64,000 nt of DNA from Eudorina sp. 2006-703-Eu-15 (GCA_003117195.1 BDSI01000003.1:1524991-1588990); one strand, 5' to 3'. Shown: positions 35,612 through 48,994, numbered from the stretch's first letter. Notes: generated by a model from the sequence alone, not told the origin. Numbers and translations are program-made.

Positions 35612-38600
35612 AGGGCTCAAGTGCAGACACGTGCTTGCGGCCGCTCCCCGCTGCCCTGGTCTTCCACAGCAGGCCATCCGGAAGCTTACAAGTATCAATG
35701 TGCTCCTCTCACAAGTTCGTGAACGGGTTTAACTGCCCGCTTACAAATCAAACAACGCAAAACCTTGCAAAAGCAGTATTGATATATCAGCGTTGCGGAC
35801 ACCTGCGGACACCACAGCTTGCTTGGGTCTCACCATCAGCTCTGAAACCAAGGTACAAGCCGGTATAAATCCAACAAATAGCTGGCCCGTACCTCTGCGC
35901 AGTAGGTTCTTGCGCACGCGGAGGTGCTGCCAGGAAAAAGTTTCGAGGACGGCGCCGCAATGCCATGCGCTCATCTGCCGGTCTTCGTGTATCATCGTGG
36001 AACATTACAGACGACTTGCTGGGACAAACCTCTACCCGAACATCACAGACCGCAGCACCGCACCCACATGACTCATGACATGTACGGCAGCCTCTCCGTG
36101 GCAGTCCAAGCCACCCAACACTGTCGAACCGAAAATCTCCCCAAAGAGAACGCCGTCCCGTCAGATGGCCGAGCCGTATCGAGTTATGTAATTTATGACG
36201 ACCTCAGCGGCTGGTCAGCTCGAGACGTCGGCCTTCGTGGGCATCGCCCACCCGGCAGGGTCGCAAAACCTGCTCCTGCTCGCCTTCCACTGGTCCGGCC
36301 CACCGACCCACCAATGTCACGCCCGAATGGATCGCACTTTGCGGCTCGATCGATTGAGTGAGTGACGGTAAAGAAAGCCCCAACCATACGCCAAACCAAC
36401 CAACAACGGCCGCAAGGGCCCGCCCAAACCAACACAGGCAAGCGGCGCGGAAAAACCTGGCACAGGTACCGAACAGAAAATTAGCAAACGCGACAAAAAC
36501 AGCTGCACAGCTGCTAAAACACCAAGGAGAAAGGTTCTAGGGAACCGCGTTGCCGTACCGATCCACAAACCATGAAGAGGATAGGGAAAAGGAAAAGATT
36601 ACTTGGCGGTTGAAAGCAAAACGGGGAGTACGCTAGCAGGTACCAGTCTGCTGGATACTCAACCAGCGTCGGCCTTCGGCCATCCGGCCTTTCCGCACAC
36701 TGGTACGATCCTCGCAACACCTGCCCCGCCGTGGCGCACACTTGTCGCAGAACGGGAAATCCGCATCACACGAGGAGCCACGGGCGCCGACACCTCTCCA
36801 TGCAACCTGCGACGGCGGATGCCTCCCAAAAACCCCGAGTGCGGTGTCGAACAGTCCCAACATAGACAAACAAAGCCCGGTATGCGTCGCACGTGACGAG
36901 CCCTAGACATGCGCCTCGGTGAGGCCATGACCACGTGACGTCATCACAGCGTCCCGGCAGCTCTTTTTTCACTGAGGGAACGTGCACGTGATCGTCAAAA
37001 TATGCCGTACCACTGAAACCAACAACGCAGCAATCCAGGGAGCCTCACGCGAGGTAACAAGCCGAGAAAACCCTCCCGAGCTGGGATGGCCCCCCAAAAC
37101 CTGCATCAACCCAATCTCCACTGCACCAGACTCGCGCGGTAGCGCAACAACACATAGTTTTAGCATTATGACCGTTTCTCCGTAGGTTCCTTCCTGGCCT
37201 GTTGTGCCACCCCAAGGCGCCGCGGAGGGGGGACTCGGGCCGCGCAAAAAAAAGGCACCTTACTACTAACTCTCCTCTCACGGGACTCTTCCCCTGAACC
37301 GGAAGGAAACGCACACCCAAGGGTCCGACAGGGCTGCACCCCCGGGGCTGCTTGTTGCTTCCTTGCCCGCAATAGCAGTGACCCACGGGTCCGCGGGCGA
37401 CGCAACCGCACCTCATATCACATTTGCGCCCCGGGATCCAATTGACCAACCCATAAACCCAAGAGCGAGCTTGAATCGGAGACACACGGCAGGTCAGGCA
37501 CCGTCCGCATTAATGAGTTTGCACACGGCTAGCTCCGCTGCAAATCCGCACCGTCGCGCGACCGTCGGATGTCCACGATGATCCCCACTGCAATGGACGC
37601 GGCGCCTCGAACTGCCCATGGCCGATCAATCGGAGAGCCTTGTCGGATGAAGACGTGCCATCCGCCTCCAAACAGTACGAACCTCTAACAGTACGAACCT
37701 CAGCAGTTTGGTACTCGTCGTTCGCGACGTGGTCCACGCACGCGCTCGGCACCGAAAGACCGTCGCGCATTCAAACGCTGGGCCCGGGAAGATCACGTGC
37801 CCCGATCTGGCCCGCCACGCTTGCAAGAGCACTCGCCCCTGGACCCCGCCCCAGCAGCAGCAGTGGCAGCCCACACACGCGCACAAACCGCCATGCGGGT
37901 TCCCAACCGACCCGTGGGACCCACAGGACGCGCCATCCACGGCCACAAACATACACGAGTTCAATGCCTCCACCCTTGCGGCAACGGCTTCGACAATAAA
38001 AAAGCACCGACACCGTCATCAGCGGTACTGCAAAAGTCGTACGATCATGCCACTGGGGAAAGAAGAGTACGTCAAAAGCTGCAGTACAGCAACCGTGCAA
38101 CAGCGGGGGTTCGCACGCGACCAAGGGCACCCATGCCCGGCGCTACGTCCACACCGCGAACCGCCAAGGCGGACCTTGTCATCTCAATCTCCAAAACAGC
38201 AAAACCGCAAAAGCAGGGCGACCAAACCGGTAGCGGTCGTCACGATGAACGAAAACGGCCCCATAGCGGCCCTCCACCGACTCGCATCTCCCATGAAAAC
38301 GAACGCACAACAGACTTCAAAATTCGCCCGTCAAGTCGGGTTTGGCCCACGGGAATTTCCCCCGCGGGTCCAACGTCCCACCCGGACCACCGGTCATGGC
38401 AAGATCCGCCACCCGACGCATGCGTCATGCGCTGTCATATTGCCGTACTGCACGGTCCATGTCAAGCGAGTCCACAACGCGGGGTGTGGGGTCGGCGCTC
38501 CCCCGGGACCCCAAGGTGCTGCCCCGGGACCCCAAGGCGCTCCCGTCAAACTGGGTTGCACCCCCCCCCGAAGCTGAAAGTTGCGTGGGTTGTGTAAAAG

Positions 38601-39363
38601 AAAACTGAGGGGGTGTTTGGAAACAGTTGCACCCGGCGGGTAGGTGTGATGTGCCGCACACCTTGGGACGTGCGGGGAGCGTATCACGGCGGCGTGAGTC
38701 AGCCTCAGTCAAATCTAGTCCGTACGGTACGGCAAATCACCAGATCATGCGTTGTTGTGCTAGAGTGACGTGTGTTAATTCCCAGCAGCGCTGCCTATTG
38801 AGGGGTCGTGCCCCGTGCCACGCATGCTACAGCATGTCACGGTCATCAGTTCGCGAGCCACAACCGTCATGCGTGCCGTACATGTCGTACAACAGGCAGC
38901 ACCCAACGGAGGAAGAGGAGGAGGCTTGGGCATGCAATCTACCGTAGATGTTTGCGGTCAACCACGGGAGCCGTCACATTATGGCTACTGTGACCCGAAG
39001 CATGATAGCGTGCTACTTGCGTGTTGGGCAGAATCGCAATCAGGGGACGGGAACGGCCCTGGGCACGACGAATAACGCGCGGACGAATAACGCGCGCGCG
39101 GAGACCGACCTAGCACACCCGCACACATGCACTCTATCCCGAGCCGTCGAGAGACCTCGCAAAGGTGACTCAAAAACTCCTAAGTCGGATGAAGAACAGG
39201 AAAGAATTCTTCTTCCCACGCTACAGCCTGCCATCCCATTCGCGACAGATACTTCCCATCGTCACCGAATGCGAGTGAGTGAGTGATCAATCATCAGTGT
39301 TCAGTACCTGGTGATGTGAGGGGCCCGCCGTGAGCCCGCCAAAAACCCGAGTCGAATCTGGCT

Positions 39364-39410
39364 CTGGATCCAGCGGACAACCTGGATCCAGCGGACAACC
39401 TGGATCCAGC
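39364..39410. repeat. 18-bp tandem repeat CTGGATCCAGCGGACAAC
   Basis: 2.6 perfect copies. Each unit contains the 10-bp palindrome CTGGATCCAG. Confidence 0.93.
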
Positions 39411-39637
39411 GTTTTGATTCCTGCGTTTGTAGTTCGGCCGCACGAGGAGAAGCTCAACTCATGCCCGAGATAGACCGCCCCTGCCATCCACACCGCAACC
39501 ATGGTCGCCGTCGTCGGCACAACCGACCACCTACAGAGACGGTGCCATAACATCCCCACGGCGGATCGGCCACGCCAACGCGCACGTGACTGGAATGTGG
39601 ATCGTCGTGCCGCAACCTCCTCATTTTGGCACTCGGG

Positions 39638-42600
39638 CTAATAAACCTGCGACGGGCTGGCGCCGCCGCCGACAACGAAGCCGGCCGCCGCCGCCGACAA
39701 CGAAGCCGCGACAGCCATCGATGAGCCCTCCTCCTTTGAGATGCGCTCGAGCGGCTGCCGTTCCTTTGCCGTTGACTTCGACGAGCCGTTGTCGTGCAAT
39801 GTCGTACAACACAGCTTCCCGCTGCTTACTGCCGACAGACAGCCGCCGATGGTGAGCATCCCGCCAGTGAACTCACTCATCGCCTCGCCGGTCGCCGCCG
39901 ACGCCGTCGCCGCCTCGTCCCCGACCGCCACGGCCGTCGCCAGCGTCATACCCCCCGCGGATGCTGCTACAGGCCGGTCGCTCCGATTCACGGTGTGCCC
40001 CAGGCCGGCCGACCCCGTCGTGAAACTGTGGCGCAACGGACCCGTGTGGCCCACAGCCGCGGCACTTCCATGCGATAGCCGCTGACCCATGGGTCCCTGG
40101 TTCCACGACGGCGGTGACATACCGCCCACTGACACGGTCGCGGCGCCGAGCCGCGTTGCGGTGGCGGCGGCGACGCTGGGGATCTGTCCAGTCGGCGTCG
40201 GCAACAGCGCCCCTGGGTGACGGTGGTACGCCGCTGCGAGACGGTGGGGGCCCAGCAGGGACGGCTGCCGACCGCTCGTTTGGGCACTGCAGCCGCTGCC
40301 GCCGGCAGTGCCGGCGGTGATCGCCGTCGCGGCGGCGGCTGGTGCCGCCGCAAGCACCGCCGCGGCGGACAGGCCGTCGGCCGTGTACCTCCGACGGCCT
40401 GACTGCTGGCGGTGCTGCGCTTTGGCCTCCGCGTCCTGACACAGTGGCATGAACGGAAGACGGGCTGCTTCTTTTTTATCGTCCAACAACAATGGTGAAT
40501 CATGGTCCTGATATTCCTATACATAGGAAACCTCAACCAAACGACTTTTCAACCCTCCCTACTGAATCAACCAACTCAGCCCCTCTCCTCTCAACGCACC
40601 TGGCGCCTCAGATCCTCCACCACCTCGCGGAACGACGGCCGCGCCTCCGGGTCCCGCCGCATGCACCGCTCGGCGAGGGCGCGCAGCTCCGGCGCCACGT
40701 CAGCAGGCCACCGCAACGGCAGGTCGCCCGTCAGGCGGCCCGCAAGGATCTGCGCCGGCGCGTACTCGTGGAAGGCCCTGCCGCCTGCGGCCATCTCGTA
40801 GAGCAGCACCCCGAACGCAAAGACGTCCGATGCGAGACGCGACTCGTAGTCCAGGCACTCGGGGGCCATGTACTGCGCCTGGCCGGCCCAGTCGGCGGTG
40901 CGTACGACGCCGGAGAGGGTGACCTTGCTCAGCCCAAAGTCCGCGACCTGGGTGTGGGCGCGTCCGAGTGGGGTCGGTCGTGGGGGTAGAGGAAATCGGT
41001 AGACACATTCAAACTGTCGGTCGTGGGGGGAGGGCGGCTCAAGGTGTGGCGGTGAAACAGGCCAGGCGTTGGGCCATGTCTGGAGGCGGCTTCAGATTAG
41101 GAGGAATGGGCGGTGGGTCTAGGGTTTGTGCGGAGGTGAAAGTTTAGCTGACCGTTATCATAAGGTGGGCCCTATGTCCCGACCGGGCGCGATCCAACGG
41201 GCCCAGATGTATCTTTGCAGGCGTCTCATGCATCATCACATCACCCTACCCTACCAAGGACTAAGATAACCGTAGCGTGGGATGGGACTGGACTGAGATG
41301 CAGCGCGATGGCGCGCGCAGTTGCCTAGACGGCATGTCGGGCAGTGGGAGACAAGAGGCGACCCCAGACCAGAGGTCTGCAACCCGCGCCCCCAGCTGTC
41401 GATCGGCCCTGTCGAGCGGCCTTGTCGAGCACGCACAACCATCGGGACGTACATTTGTGAAGCGAACAGTGCAGCGCAACCCGCCTCATACACTGCAAAA
41501 ATCGCTCGCTCGAGTGCTCACCTTGGCGACGAAGCCGCGCTTGTCGATCCTGGAAGCTCTGAGCATTACGTTGGTAGCTGCGGGCGCAATACGGCACGAA
41601 GCACCAGGGCGAGTGAGACAGTTGGACGAGCGGCAAGTGACGTCGTACACAGTCATACACAGTCGTACCGTCACAGCACACAACGTGCGTGCCTACTGCC
41701 TAGTTTGCAGCGGAGACGACAACCACCGAATAAGAACAAACCCCACACTCAACCATTCGAGGTCTGGGTTTCCTTTCTGACCCCACCAATTGAGTCCCAC
41801 AAAGAGGCGGGAAGGTATTGATTGTGTTGCTTCAAGGCAGCGCTCAGCCCCTTGGAGGTTTCTCCAATCCGAACATTGTTCCATTTCAAACATTGCTCCA
41901 ATCCGAACATTGCTCCGATTTGAACACAATGCTCGCCTGAGAGGTCTCCGTGGATGATCTTGTAGCTGTGCAGCAGGCACATGCCGCCAGCAACCTCCTT
42001 GGCGGTGACCAAGAGTGACCGGAGCGCCGCCCACTTGCTCAGACGGGCGCTCTCCCTGCGGCAGCGGCAGCGACATGTGTGCGTGTGTGTTTAGATCAGT
42101 GACATGTGTGCGTGTGTGTTTATATAAGTGACATGTGTGCGTGTGTGTTTAGATGAGTGGCATGTGTGCGTGTGTTTAGATGAGTGGCATGTGTGCGTGT
42201 GTTTAGATGAGTGGCATGTGTGCGTGTGTTTAGATGAGTGGCATGTGTGCGTGTGTGTTTAGATAAGTGACATGTGTGCGTGTGTGTTTAGATGAGTGAC
42301 ATGTGTGCGTGTGTGTTTAGATCAGTGGCATGTGTGCGTGTGTGTTTAGATGGGTGGCATGTGTGCGTGTGTGTTTAGATGAGTGGCATGTGTGCGTGTG
42401 TGTTTAGACAAGTGGCATGTGTGCGTGTGTGTTTAGATGAGTGGCATGTGTGCGTGTGTTTAGCGTGCGTGTGTTCTTGAAGAACTGAACCGCGAGAAAC
42501 GAGGAGCCCTTAACGACCGCCGATGTATATAGATAGTACCGCCAGAAACCAAAGTACCCATAACCGTTGCCCGCGGGTGTGTTTGTGTGACTCCAGTTTG

Positions 42601-45358
42601 CCGGCCAGCTTACCGCCGGCACCACTACATCGGCGCAACCCCAACACGGCTGAATGGCACGTGCACGGTGCGGCACGTGCACAGCGCGGCACGGCTCCGT
42701 ACGGTATGGCTCGGCAGTGCTCCCGGTCCCTCACCTGAAGGCACCCGCGGCGATGGCTCGCTGTAGCGTCCCCACCTCCGCATACTCCTGTGGCCCGTAA
42801 CAACAAAAAACCAATCATCAGAAAGACAGGTCCACCAGACCACACATGCTGGGAAACCTTCCCAGGAACGTCGCCAAGCTGTGCTCCTCGCGGAACAGCA
42901 GTAAAGCTGAAAAGGCAAACGGAGCAAAACGCAATCTTTGACGCCTCGGCGGGCTGCGTGTCACAGCGGGTGCCTGGAGGTCCCGATGGTCGGCCTTGCC
43001 CCGCGTTAGCATCCATCCATCCATCCATCCATCCATCCGTCCCGCACAGCCCTGCGCCACCCGCCCCTCCCCCTCCCCCACACACCATGATGATCAGCGT
43101 GACGAACTGTCCCGGCCGCGCCCCAAGCATGAAGAGGACCTGCCACAGGTCGGCCGATGCGGGCGCCGAGCCGGACCTGCAGGGGCACACGTCCGGAGGG
43201 GCATCTTCACAAAGGGCATGTCCGAAGGGCTATAGAGAGTTTCCCAAAGTTCACGGCAGACCAGCAACCAGACCCATACCCGACCGGTCACACAACACCA
43301 ATGCTCACCATGAAAACCGATTCTCGGGAAATACGGAGTACATAAAATTAACCCAATTAATTGGTTTATATATGATATTAATATATACGCATACCGTAAT
43401 GGCAAGGCACCGACAGATCACCTCTCTATCTTCTTGCACGCCCGGCAGAGGATCACCGCCAGCTGTGCGACTCACCTGTTCAAGCCCTGGGGGTCGGACG
43501 ACAGCGTCGGCAACAGCTCAAAGCTGTCCGCTCGGGAATCCCGGCACGTCAGCCCCGCAGACGAACAACACTGATCATCCTGACACTGGCCAAGTTGGAG
43601 CTCCTGGAGCATCTGATGATGCTCCCAGCTTGCGCGGGCGCGCGCCACGTCAGCTTGCGTGAGTACGGCTACTTGAAAGTCGTACGTCTGGCGGGGACCA
43701 AACACAGCACGGCACGGCATACCATCAAGGGAGAGCCATCCATTGGCTGAGATAGGCACAGGGCTGTAGTTTTATGGTATGAATGTGCGGATGTGTGTGT
43801 CGGAAAGTGCCGGCGGATGCACGGGCGGTGGTAAGGCCGATGCCGTGGGGGGCAGGCGAAGTGGGATGTTCACGGAGCGCCGCGCCGCGCCGCGCCGGAT
43901 GGTCGCTCACCTGCAAGATACTCGGATGCGCCAGCATCTTGCTGAGCACCTGCATCAAATCAAATAATCGTAAGGAAGCAAGAAGCAAGGAAGGAAAGAG
44001 CAAAGAGGATAAGGCGACAGGCGCGCACCGACGAGGGCCCACCGAAGCATTACCGCGATCACGCAACAGGGATGCAGGCATCGGCGCGCTGGCGGGCTTC
44101 CCACAGATTTGTTTGCGGTCTGAAGTTGCGGAGCTGGAGCTGAGTTTCGCAACCGGGCCGCGCATACAAACTTTGGAAAAAAAATACAACACCTACGCGC
44201 ACTTCCCTTAGATCTGAACCGTCGGAAGACCCGGTCACGGATTTCAACCCGACCCTACTACTGCAGCACTGATGATTGGTCCCCGGGGGCCCACGCCTCA
44301 CCGCCTCCTTGTAGCACGACTCCATCCACTTGTCCTCGTCGCTGAGGAGAACCTTGACGGCGACACGGCCCTCCTGCCGCCAGTTCCCCGTCATGACCAT
44401 GCCGTAGGCACCTCTGCAGGGGGGCGCGGTCACGGTCACCGCGCTGCTCGCTGTGCCCCGGAGCAGCGCTTTGTGCGGGGGTGCGGCAGAGTGCTTCGTT
44501 GCTCTGCCGGGCGGGGCCCTGCTGGGTGGCATCTTCCTGGCACAAACGCGACGAGCCCTTTCACGCATGACACATGCAATGGGAAATGAACGGGTTGACG
44601 GGTGTTGTGACAGCGTCCCCCAGGGCCGTGCTTCACCGTACGGGCACTGACCGGCCGACCAGCTGCAAGTCTTGGACTTCCTCTCCCAAGCGGCACGCGT
44701 TGACGAACCGCAGCTGGGGGTGCAGCCCAGAAACGCTCATCGGGCCTGAGGAGTCGCTCGTTGTGAGATCGCCGAGGCCCAACCCCGCGAAATCGACGCT
44801 CGAGGGCCGGAGGTCGGTGCAGGGCGAGTCCGTGGTGAAAGGGGAATGCTGCTGTGTGGCCCAGTCCGAAGGCACGAGCGCCATGTGAAGGTGCCGCAGA
44901 GACAAGAGCATCGGGACAGTCGGTGGTCGCCCCGGTTGTAGGTCGGCGCCGCGACTAGCGCCCGCAGAGAGAATGCTTATCGGCGGAAGTGGTGGAGTCT
45001 GCACTGGCTGGCCGCAACAGCTGCTGCCCTGAAGCGCAACTCCGAGTCCAATTTCGATGACCAAGGGAAGCTCACGATCCTTGGGATCATGTTTATTCGC
45101 TGAAGTTGGCCGTGATGTGGAGGAGCTGCCGTCCGTGGGCGTCCATTCCGGCCCAGGCTGACATTCGGCCCCTTCCTCGATGCGGACAGAACTGATTGCT
45201 GCCCCAGAGTCACTGCTAATGGTGCTGATACATGGATTACCAGGAAGCAATTTAGCGGACTGTTTCTCATGGTTGGGGTTTCGGCGGCCGTCAGGAGTCA
45301 CGGATTCCTTAGAGTGTCCGTCGCAGCCTTTGAAACAGCTGAAAAGGCTGGCAAGCAT
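39638..45358 (-). CDS. Soluble TKL-type protein kinase, 844 residues
   Basis: Exons 45358-44652, 44413-44302, 43949-43911, 43687-43476, 43176-43086, 42787-42735, 42055-41937, 41577-41522, 40947-40600 and 40435-39638 join in consistent phases to a complete frame ending TAG. Residues 1-228 are Ser/Pro-rich without signal peptide or membrane helix. Cysteines close to the start (SCFKGC) could allow lipid attachment, which is inference. The kinase domain (about 229-579) shows LVGRGAYGMVMTGNW, VAVKVLL, LIIMEYAEVGTLQRAI, IIHGDLSATNVML, VADFGLS, AQYMAPECL and SDVFAFGVLLYEMAAG. The key residues Lys, the Asp of HGD, and DFG are present, so activity is likely. A 70-residue Gln/Cys-rich insert lies between helix C and strand beta-5. 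The C-terminal 265 residues are Ala/Gly/Ser-rich. The HGDL-to-SATN intron starts with GC, not GT. Confidence 0.9.
40991..41018 (+). repeat. Short interspersed repeat, family B (copy 3)
   Basis: GGAAATCGGTAGACACATTC then AAACTGTC, in the intron before the DFG exon of the soluble kinase. Confidence 0.6.
42073..42470. repeat. Intronic minisatellite, ~29-bp CATGTGTGCGTGTGTGTTTA unit
   Basis: About fourteen copies of CATGTGTGCGTGTGTGTTTAGATNAGTGG with small length changes (two fewer bases in some units). They fill most of the intron between 42735 and 42055 of the soluble kinase. Confidence 0.95.
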
Positions 45359-47532
45359 CACGACAATATATTATTCTGAGCCTGACAGTAACCAAACATT
45401 GACAGCTGAACCCGCAGGTCTTCCCTCAAGCGGCCGAAGAAATATCTTCCTGACGACCGCTCACAATAGAGACGATCGTCCTCGCTACCAAGCAATTGTC
45501 ATCCTTACAGTTATGACTGCAAGTCGGCGAGCTGCTCCGGGCAGGATACTTGTCAAAGCGCCGTGGTACCGTGGAAGGCGGTGAAAGATGTTATTTGGAC
45601 AAAGCTTCAAAGTGCGAGCAAAGAGTATTGCTATTGTTGTTGCATGGTGAAGCTGCGAACACTGGACGGCGCTCAATCCGGACACGAAATCAAGGTCAAT
45701 CTCTGTCGTATTGAGAAATGAGTGCTACACAGATGAGCGTCAACAGACGTCCCACGCTAAACCAAACATTGTTGTTAGAATTATTGATTTGAATGAATGA
45801 ATTATCGCACGAGCGATGCCTAACTTTGCGCTCGTCCAGGTGCAAAATCGTCGTCTCCCAGGTTTTAAACTAAGTACAATTTCGTTTACATGCAGTTAAC
45901 CTTTACGTTTTATCGGATTGTGAAGGCTGACTTCAGATACGGCCGGGGGGAGGCAGGTTATAAAGTGACCCTTTACCCTGGAAATCTTCTGCTCCCTCAT
46001 TCGTACTTCCAATGTACCAGAGTAATTGAAAATCGTCACCATGTTGTGCATGCGTTGAAGTTACTGACAATGGGCGAAGGAGCCTGTAGCACTGAAGCGA
46101 CTCGTCAGTCCCAGGGTTCGCACGGGACAGCCGTGTACGTCTCTTTTAGTTCTCCGAGCCTCAACACCACCGGTGAAGGCACAAGCTGTCCACAATAACA
46201 TTTTGATTTCTTATGATATTTGATATCATGATTGTAACCTGGACCTTTGTGCCACCTGTGTAACCTGATGTTGGGGTTCTGCGCGCAGTCACACTTTAGC
46301 AACCACAACATTTAATCATAATTACATGGAAACCATTTAAGCGGCTCGGGGTGTTTAAGTTTGGGATTACTCACCGGTTACCCGCTGGGTACATTTGTCT
46401 GGCAGCGGTTTGGCCGGTCCCTATAGGAATCACCTAATCAACTCGATGCAAACGCTGCAAACCGCAGGAACGTAAACTATGTCTCTCTCTTTAGGTCCGT
46501 GTACTACCATCGCGCGAGGAGATTTGGTTGGATTCTGCGAGGACGAAAGATATTTCCGCGTCGTATACGGGCAACTTTCCCTGGCAGCACACGCCCACAT
46601 CGTCACAATACAGACAATTTTCGCCTGTGCGTTTCCCTCCCCCAAATTTTCGAACATCGTGGCTTGGAAGAGCGTACGGAAGAGCTTGCAATGCCGGTAC
46701 GGAAAACGACCTTGCCAGGACGATAAACACGATGCCACCGCAACCCATTCGTGCCCCACAGACTCTGATCCCCTGCTTCGTGCGCAGTTCATGTTGTGCC
46801 TGGGCATATAGTCATCCTTGCGCCACTGGCTCGTATCGGTGCTCTTCATGTAGGCTTGAGGTGGGGTGAAGGTAGGCACCCTAGTCCTGTCTGTCAGACA
46901 CCAAACACACGCACACACAGCCGCGCGCACACCCTTGGACAGCGTAAGGCCCCCCAGATATGAATGAATGAACGTTACAGCGAAACGTTAAATTTCAGGG
47001 CAAGCCCCAGGAGGCCCCAACGACAAGGTGGCAAGGTACCTCCACACCTCAACGCCGCGAAGAAAACCCTTCAAAGGGCCGCAACCCCACCCAGACAGTC
47101 ACCTACGGAAGCAGAGGCGCACAGCGGGGCAACACTACCAATGGGACAGGCACAGCAACGGGCGGGTTCCCCAGAGGCGGACAAAGCCAAGCACGGGGAC
47201 ATACACAGGCAACAGTACACAGGCAACCCATTACCCAGCTACCGCTACACCTGCAGCACCCAGCGCCGCACCCTGTCGAGGTCTTGGAAAACCCACACCT
47301 GGCTCGTGACAGTGCCCAGCGACCGCCAGTGAAGCAACCCTCACCCAACGAACACCGTGACCAATAAACAAAAAACGAACGGAAGTCCGCCCCCCTACAG
47401 CAGCTGAGGGCAGGCCAGGTCCCCGACTCGGGCCAAGGGTGCGTGAACCCACATGTAGCACACCCACACGCATACCAGCGCTCTCAGACTTCTCTCCCAG
47501 TCACCGAGGGCCGGCCCTGAACCGCCGCGGCA
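45359..47532. other. Gap upstream of soluble kinase; no gene recognised
   Basis: From 45360 to 46930 composition is balanced and frames are open on both strands near 46430-46930, without a recognisable product. The right end (47306-47532) is one copy of a dispersed repeat listed separately. Confidence 0.5.
47306..47532. repeat. Dispersed repeat pair, copy A (abuts HslU fragment)
   Basis: Similar, with small insertions and deletions, to 53590-53908. Shared blocks include CAGTGCCCAGCGACCG, CTACAGCAGCTGAGGGCAGG, GTGAACCCACATG and GCCGGCCCTGAAC. Homology stops where the HslU reading frame loses its expected end. Confidence 0.8.
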
Positions 47533-48994
47533 TGACAGGTCCTGCTTCTTCAACAGGTCGTCCAGCTTGCGATGTACGAGCTGCTCTCCACAACGTACTC
47601 GTACCTGCCGTACACGGGTGCAAAGCCAGGGCAACGATATCGGGGACATGGTCCTTTACCACGCTGCGCCGTCATCCCTTCCGTGGCGGGCGTGTGCGGG
47701 GAGCTGTCCTGTCATGGGTGCAACGCCCGGGCAGAAGCCGCCCGCCTCCCATCAGCCCAGAAGCAGCCTCATCTCACAGGCATGCATAATGATGTCAAAG
47801 CCGCAGACTTTGCACCACAACAACATGTCAGATGGTGAGCTTACGACATATTTGCCTTGCTATACGCAGATAGCCGTGCGCCGCGCGCCTCCCTTCAACT
47901 GCCATCCCTTCGGGGAAATTCCTGGGGCGGGCCCCTGGAGCGGCAAACCGCCCTCCTGGAACCCTTCCCCAGAGGCCCTCCCTGGCGCGGCCCGGCACCT
48001 ACGACTGCTGTCCGCCGCCCTGGCCTCGGCCACTCGCTCCGGCGCTCCGAAGCTGATGTCGGACAGCATCCGCTCCAGGATGGTGTGCAGCCGCCGGGCG
48101 ACGATGTTGTCGAGCAGTCGGTTGGCCTGCTCTGCCAGGGTCGCGACGGCTCGGACCGCCCCCTCCGTGAACACCAGCCGGACCCCCTCCGTGGCCAGAA
48201 GCTCCTGAGGGTCACCGGAGGGAGGGAGGGGCGGTCAGGAGGGGGAGGGGGCTTCGCCGTTTGGAAGGGCCTCACGGTTTCGAGGATGAAGAGGTCGCCC
48301 GCTGCTGCGGGTGCTGCTGCTGCCGCTGCTGGTGGACCCCTGGTGCCCCACCTGCTGCTGGCTGATCATGTTGTTCTGCGGCTCTGTGAGGAGGTAGAAG
48401 TCCGCCGCCGTGAGGCCCTTGAGCTCCACACGGATGGGCAGCCGGCCCTTCGGAGGGGGAGGGGACAGCACGAGACAGTGCGGGATCCGGAGTGGGAGGA
48501 GGGCGGGAGGAGAGAGGGAGGAAGGGAGGGCAAGTGAGGGGTGCCGGGCGAGAGGAGGAGGGCAGACCGCGCGACTCAGGAGATGTGGATGGCTGTGCGG
48601 CGAATTGCCTGAGCCAAGATCCGATGGCGAGATTGAAAATGTGTAGCGGCAGGCTCGCAGCTTCTCGCCAGCAAGCGAATCCAAAACAAAACCAGCGTCG
48701 CCAAGAGCTCCTGCCCAGTACCCAAGCTCTGCCCACCCGCCCATTCACACACACGCCCCAGCTCGGGGAATAGTCGGCCCACACCCCCCACGACAGCTCC
48801 GGCCCCGCCCCCCACCCTCAGTCCCCCACCTGTAGCTCCGCTAGCATGCCCGACGGCTTGGCGGAATGGAAGGCGCCCGAGCAGATGAACAGCACGTGCT
48901 CCGTGGACACGTTGCCGTGCTTGGTGGGCACCACGGAGCCCTCCAGGATGGGCAGCAGGTCCCGCTGCACCCCCTCGCTGCTCACACCGCAATC
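47533..48994 (-). pseudogene. hslU: HslU/ClpY protease ATPase, C-terminal fragment
   Basis: Exons 48994-48830, 48447-48352, 48204-47999 and about 47604-47533 encode successive blocks of the C-terminal part of HslU, the AAA+ unfoldase of the HslUV protease. They are [95 protein letters not shown] (sensor-2 helix) and VHRKLDDLLKKQDLS. The first three exons are in phase. The fourth is not, as I read it. Walker A and B motifs are absent, since the next 500 bp upstream hold no gene and then another gene begins. The frame does not stop at the usual place but runs into a repeat. This suggests a broken or partial copy, but an assembly break or a gene split by an insertion is possible. In eukaryotes HslU normally acts in mitochondria. 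Confidence 0.72.

Larger units (their letters stand above)
34534..39637. other. Gap upstream of receptor-like kinase; no intact gene recognised
   Basis: From about 34550 to 36100 base composition is more balanced than in the rest of the window. This should include the receptor-kinase promoter. The remainder is GC-rich with scattered GTAC words, a GACCCACGGGTC palindrome at 37380 and small repeats. Apart from the kinase-like scrap at 35568-35611 I saw no conserved protein segment. Long open frames at 37700-38600 exist in several frames at once and look like composition effects. Confidence 0.5.

Noticed and set aside
37708..38597. Two long overlapping plus-strand frames (289 and 266 residues)
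   Set aside because: Overlapping frames are open simultaneously and neither shows hydrophobic patterning, motifs or splice support.
42073..42470. Regularly spaced repeats resembling a CRISPR array
   Set aside because: Units are directly tandem without unique spacers and lie in a eukaryotic intron.
46430..46930. 166-residue minus-strand frame and 110-residue plus-strand frame
   Set aside because: Both strands are open in the same place and I recognise nothing in either product.
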